A DNA stretch of 64,000 nucleotides. It comes from Bacteroidia bacterium (GTDB taxonomy: Bacteria; Bacteroidota; Bacteroidia; Bacteroidales; CAJPTX01). The DNA lies in the NCBI GenBank assembly GCA_905373475.1, contig CAJPTC010000013.1, positions 1 through 64,000 of the forward strand, given 5' to 3'. The notes under the pieces are model-generated. The model worked only from the letters and a program-made list of their open reading frames with translations, was not told the origin of the DNA and ran no database searches. The position numbers and the translations under genes were made by a program. Positions within the stretch are counted from its first letter, which is position 1; each line of letters begins with the position of its first letter. Shown here one piece after another: positions 60,944 to 64,000 of the stretch.

Positions 60944-62092
60944 GTTCAGCGTTTTCCACGCGTGCACGTGCCCTTCGGTCGTTGTAAGATCCATTTCTCC
61001 GTCGTAGATAACATGGCACTGTTCTGGGGTAGCCCCAGAGAGTTTTGCCCATTTCGATAGGTTTCTGAAAAAATCGGAAGAATAGGTTGCGCTCGACTTG
61101 ATCTCATAAACCTCGGTCTCCTCTCCGCAATAGCGCATAAGGTCTATTTCTAACCCCGTTTTATCGCGCCAGAAGCTTAGTATGGGCTCTTGTCCACGGT
61201 GTAACGACGTCTTTACAAATTCATTGATTACCAGATTTTCAAATAGCGCACCCCTTAGATAGTGTGTATTTACCTGCATAGCAGAGCGGATACCGAGGAG
61301 GGCGCATGCGAGCCCCGTATCGTAAAAATAGAGTTTTGGTGTTTTGATGAGGCGTTTTGTATAATTTCTATGATCGGGGCGCAGGGTGTAGCAGATATAG
61401 CTTGTTTCAAGAATGCTGAGCCATGCAGAGGCGGTCGAGACCGAGATACTACAATCATTCGCAAGAGACGAGAGGTTGAGAAGTTGTCCTATACGCCCAG
61501 CGCAGAGTTGCGTAAAACGGAGAAAATCGGTCATATTTCCGATGTTCTTGAGTGTACGGACATCTCTTTCCAAGTAAGTCTGTATGTAGGGCGGATAATA
61601 GTCAGTAGGTGCGATTGATTTGTCGAAAATGCGCGGATAACCTCCATAGAAGATCTCTTCATCGGTAGTTTTAGGGAGGATAGATGCTCTTCGCATCTCA
61701 CTATGAGAAAAAGGGAGAAGCTTCAGAATAGCAGTTCTACCTGCCAAAGACTGCGAGATATTTTCCATTAAAAGAAAGTTATGCGAACCTGCCAGACAGT
61801 ACATCCCCTTGCCCCCCGCAAGATCCGTGTGTGTCTGCAAGTAGGAAAAGAGAGCGGGTACGCGTTGTGCCTCGTCAATGATGGTTTTGTCGGCGTAGGT
61901 TCGAATAAACGAACGGGGATCGTCGCGAGCAAAAGCCATTAGGTCTGGATCTTCTAGCGACACGTAGTGGTAGTCTGTTAAAATATTCTTCAACAGGGTA
62001 GATTTACCCGATTGTCGCGGTCCTGTAAGGGTTACTATGGGGAATTTCTCAATGAGGAATAGCAATCGCCCCGCAATGTCTCGTTCTATCAT
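60938..62092 (-). CDS. AAA ATPase with DUF4143 domain
   Basis: This 384-residue cytoplasmic protein has Walker A GPRQSGKST (24-32), Walker B KTIIDEAQR (Asp73-Glu74), a sensor-like CLAGSHNFLL near 117-126, and a C-terminal DUF4143 domain. The latter includes CSISVSTASAWLSILETSYICYTLRP and the nuclease-like KTGLEIDLMRYCGEETEVYEIKSS, which recalls the E-x-K motif of PD-(D/E)XK folds. The family is common and often multicopy in Bacteroidota and archaea, and its biological role is not settled. It stands alone, with its own promoter and a palindrome upstream. Confidence 0.88.
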   Translation of the reverse strand: MIERDIAGRLLFLIEKFPIVTLTGPRQSGKSTLLKNILTDYHYVSLEDPDLMAFARDDPRSFIRTYADKTIIDEAQRVPALFSYLQTHTDLAGGKGMYCLAGSHNFLLMENISQSLAGRTAILKLLPFSHSEMRRASILPKTTDEEIFYGGYPRIFDKSIAPTDYYPPYIQTYLERDVRTLKNIGNMTDFLRFTQLCAGRIGQLLNLSSLANDCSISVSTASAWLSILETSYICYTLRPDHRNYTKRLIKTPKLYFYDTGLACALLGIRSAMQVNTHYLRGALFENLVINEFVKTSLHRGQEPILSFWRDKTGLEIDLMRYCGEETEVYEIKSSATYSSDFFRNLSKWAKLSGATPEQCHVIYDGEMDLTTTEGHVHAWKTLNL

Positions 62093-62109
62093 TCTGCTTG
62101 GAATTCAGT

Positions 62110-62117
62110 CAAATATA
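62110..62117 (-). promoter_or_regulatory. Promoter -7 element of the AAA/DUF4143 gene
   Basis: On the minus strand it reads TATATTTG, an exact TAnnTTTG match, 17 bases before the ATG. Confidence 0.55.
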
Positions 62118-62133
62118 CACAAAATAGAAAATC

Positions 62134-62150
62134 TGTCCATTCTATGGACA
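62134..62150. promoter_or_regulatory. Possible operator palindrome upstream of the AAA/DUF4143 gene
   Basis: TGTCCAT-tct-ATGGACA is a perfect palindrome with 7-base arms. It covers the region where the -33 element of the minus-strand promoter should lie. A related half-site TTGTCCA is at about 62172-62178. It could bind a repressor, perhaps the ATPase itself, but this is speculative. Confidence 0.35.
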
Positions 62151-62291
62151 AATTTCCAATCAGAAAGTAAAATTGTCCAGTTTGACAGTTTGCCGAGTCT
62201 ACGCTTGTTCTCGAGGCAAGCAGAATGGTATGCGCTAATTAGCTCGCCTTTTTATCTATTTTGCGGGTAGCTCGCACTTCAGAATTCTCCT

Positions 62292-62328
62292 CAAAAAAAA
62301 TACCGCCGTGGAATTCCCGCGGCGGTAT
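62292..62328 (-). terminator. Intrinsic terminator of the DUF4374/TonB receptor operon
   Basis: Read on the minus strand, ATACCGCCG (from 62328 to 62320) pairs with CGGCGGTAT (from 62308 to 62300) and is followed by a run of T (62300-62293). The stem begins 18 bp after the stop codon. Confidence 0.85.
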
Positions 62329-62345
62329 CTGTTAAACTCTGATTA

Positions 62346-63563
62346 CTAGTTGAATGCGTGTATTTTACCAATGTCTGCGGTTGTGTTCAATACCTGCTTT
62401 ACTTCTTCTGTTGTTGGGTCATATTGCCAGATGCCCGCAGCGTGCTCGCCGCCTGCAGTGAAAAACATTTTGTTCTTCCAGCGTAAGAGAGCACCACTGT
62501 GTCCGTTCGACATCGGTATATCGCTAAGCCGCTTTATCGTTTTATTGTTGAGGTCTATGACGCAAGCTGCCGAGTTCCGTGCGGTAAGCGGATCGCCGCT
62601 CAATTCCGCAATTCCTACCAATGCAGCCACTTTGCCGTTACCAATGTATTCTACGTTGTAAAGTGCCGCCGCTTTGTAGGGCGTCCCTTCTATTGTGGTC
62701 GTGCTGATATCCCACGATTTCGCCTCATCAAAATCCTGAGAACCATTCGGTATGCACAAGAAGCCGTTTTTGAGATAGTCGGGGTTGTAAGCAAAGTAAC
62801 CCGCGCATGCAATCCAAATATCCTTAGCTTCGTTCATGAACATTAAGCCGTTAAACAACGGACGTGTGGGGAAGCATAACCCCGTCTTCTTTTCCGAGAT
62901 CATCTTCAGCACCTTGTCGGTTGCCACATCAATAACGAGTACGTCGCTCTGACGGTAGTCATCGTAGGGCATATAGTTAGCACCGCCTTGGTTGAGTGGT
63001 AAGTAGTAAATGCCGTCGCGTACCATACCCATTGAAGGTTCTGGATTCGTATCGCCATGTGCATATTCTGCTAAACTCATCTCGCCTGTTTTGCTCATCA
63101 TTTTCAAATCGATAATCCAGATGATCCCGATTTGATAGAATGTGATGTATGCTTTATCTGTACTCACAGGAACGAGAAGTCCCGTGCTGTTAGCTACGAG
63201 CGGCAATTCGCCCACCTTGTTTAGTTGCTGTCCGTCGCGGTGGTACTTCGTCATGTTATGTGTCGTCGCATAAAAACCTGGCATTGTGTACACATCGTCG
63301 CCAATTACCGTAACAGGAGCAGCCATATCCAATTGTATAGAGGTACTCAGGTCTAGTTCTCCACTGATGTTGGGTACCATCTGGATGTACGACGACCCAG
63401 ATTTCCCGTCAGGGTTCTTTACCGTTGTTTCGAGAAGGTAATTGCCCGCCAACTCATCGAGCACGGGGAATTTGCTCTCCTCCTTTTTCTCCTTCTCGCA
63501 CGATGCTCCAAGGAGCATTAGTGCGCTCATGGCTATAAGTAACCAACTTTTCGTTCTGATCAT
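62346..63563 (-). CDS. DUF4374 lipoprotein, XusB-like
   Basis: This 405-residue protein has the lipobox LGASC (Cys22) followed by a charged stretch (EKEKKEESK) of the kind that directs surface export of lipoproteins in Bacteroidota. The body fits DUF4374, predicted to be a beta propeller: SYIQMVPNISGELDLSTSIQ, VIGDDVYTMPGFYATTHNMTKYH, TDKAYITFYQIGIIWIIDL, VLVIDVATDKVL, and GALLRWKNKMFFTAGGEHAAGIWQYDP. It lies 31 bp downstream of a TonB receptor gene on the same strand. In Bacteroides thetaiotaomicron a lipoprotein of this type (XusB) works with receptor XusA in capturing xenosiderophores. The same role is inferred here. No PepSY protein (XusC) gene lies downstream in the window. Confidence 0.85.
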   Translation of the reverse strand: MIRTKSWLLIAMSALMLLGASCEKEKKEESKFPVLDELAGNYLLETTVKNPDGKSGSSYIQMVPNISGELDLSTSIQLDMAAPVTVIGDDVYTMPGFYATTHNMTKYHRDGQQLNKVGELPLVANSTGLLVPVSTDKAYITFYQIGIIWIIDLKMMSKTGEMSLAEYAHGDTNPEPSMGMVRDGIYYLPLNQGGANYMPYDDYRQSDVLVIDVATDKVLKMISEKKTGLCFPTRPLFNGLMFMNEAKDIWIACAGYFAYNPDYLKNGFLCIPNGSQDFDEAKSWDISTTTIEGTPYKAAALYNVEYIGNGKVAALVGIAELSGDPLTARNSAACVIDLNNKTIKRLSDIPMSNGHSGALLRWKNKMFFTAGGEHAAGIWQYDPTTEEVKQVLNTTADIGKIHAFN

Positions 63564-63594
63564 CTAATATTTTGGTTTTACAGATTGATTCTCT

Positions 63595-64000
63595 TTACTT
63601 GAGGATGTAGCGTACTTTGACGCCAAAACTACGACCTGGTAGCGGGCGGTTGAATTCCGATAGGAGCTCGGCATTGGCAATGTTCTTTATGCTCCCCGAG
63701 ATGAAAAGCCTTTGATTGAAAAAACTATGTTCAAGTCCCAGATCGAAGGTCAAACTGCGAGGAATACGCCGCTGTTGTAATTTCGTAATCTCAAAGTCGT
63801 AGAGATACTCTTCGGTGAACGCTATATCGGTATAAAGACGGGTATTTTGCCCTTGTCCGCCAAAAAGATTTTCGCGGTGGAACTCCAGTCCCGCATTCCC
63901 CATAAGCCAAGGTATGTTGGGCATTCGCTTCCCCTTTGTTGGGTTTGGAAGAGTACTTGCTTCCATGTGTTCTCGTACGTCGCGCAAATCCTGATAAGTG
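63595..64000 (-). CDS. TonB-dependent receptor, C-terminal part (truncated by window end)
   Basis: The frame is open to the end of the window, so only about 135 C-terminal residues are present and the start lies beyond 64000. An apparent start near 63987 is an internal TTG. The residues show the last barrel strands of TonB receptors: GNAGLEFHRENLFGGQGQNT, LYTDIAFTEEYLYDFE, SLTFDLGLEHSFFNQRLFIS and NIANAELLSEFNRPLPGRSF, ending VRYILK. The terminal pattern matches siderophore-type receptors and not SusC. It precedes the DUF4374 lipoprotein gene by 31 bp and is probably its operon partner. Confidence 0.88.
   Translation of the reverse strand, partial: TYQDLRDVREHMEASTLPNPTKGKRMPNIPWLMGNAGLEFHRENLFGGQGQNTRLYTDIAFTEEYLYDFEITKLQQRRIPRSLTFDLGLEHSFFNQRLFISGSIKNIANAELLSEFNRPLPGRSFGVKVRYILK

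Noticed and set aside
63595..63987. A complete 130-residue gene
   Set aside because: The frame is open to the window edge and shows only the last barrel strands, so it is the truncated end of a longer receptor.

Overview
The window is chromosomal DNA from a member of the Bacteroidota, most likely a Porphyromonas-like oral or animal-associated anaerobe. The evidence is RagA/RagB-type (SusC/SusD) import genes, six proteins with type IX secretion (T9SS) C-terminal sorting domains, promoters of the TAnnTTTG type, a eukaryote-type glycyl-tRNA synthetase and a DUF4374/TonB receptor pair. The species cannot be named from sequence alone. I see no rRNA, tRNA, CRISPR array, transposase or phage gene.

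Layout. (1) 228-2600, minus: a TonB-dependent/outer-membrane beta-barrel protein, followed by about 0.8 kb without genes. (2) 3.4-32.2 kb: three consecutive giant paralogues of about 3,000 residues each. Each is a secreted S8 subtilase with an intact Asp/His/Ser triad, a long multidomain adhesin-like region (FN3-like, CARDB-like, LamG-like, Ig-like, MBG-like, jelly-roll and InlB-type repeats) and a T9SS tail. Leaders and both gene ends are nearly identical, while the middles have diverged. The spacers hold a family of palindromic repeats. (3) 32.7-40.4 kb: a RagA/SusC-like, RagB/SusD-like and C10 cysteine protease operon. (4) 40.4-46.4 kb: a BspA-like DUF285 surface protein and a seven-repeat surface protein, both with T9SS tails. 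(5) 46.5-58.1 kb: mostly housekeeping genes, namely glyS, a DUF4421-like protein with a sodium:solute symporter, prolyl oligopeptidase, a TPR lipoprotein, a tandem SnoaL-like lipoprotein, ADP-forming acetate-CoA ligase and an unlisted 47-residue membrane protein. (6) 58.4-60.9 kb: recF, DUF721 (DciA-like) and a DHH phosphoesterase, in tight overlap. (7) 60.9-64.0 kb, minus: an AAA/DUF4143 ATPase, then a DUF4374 lipoprotein and the end of a TonB receptor that resemble the XusA/XusB xenosiderophore pair.

How it may work together. Regions 2-4 read as a surface proteolysis and peptide-uptake locus. T9SS would export giant subtilases and a streptopain-like protease, adhesin modules would hold them on host protein or cells, and the RagAB-like pair would import the peptides. 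This is inference from content and order. The most unusual feature is the tandem triplication of a 9-kb gene whose ends appear to be homogenised by recombination.

Many automated start calls here fall on TTG codons upstream of better ATG starts. I corrected them where a signal peptide, promoter or paralogue alignment decides.
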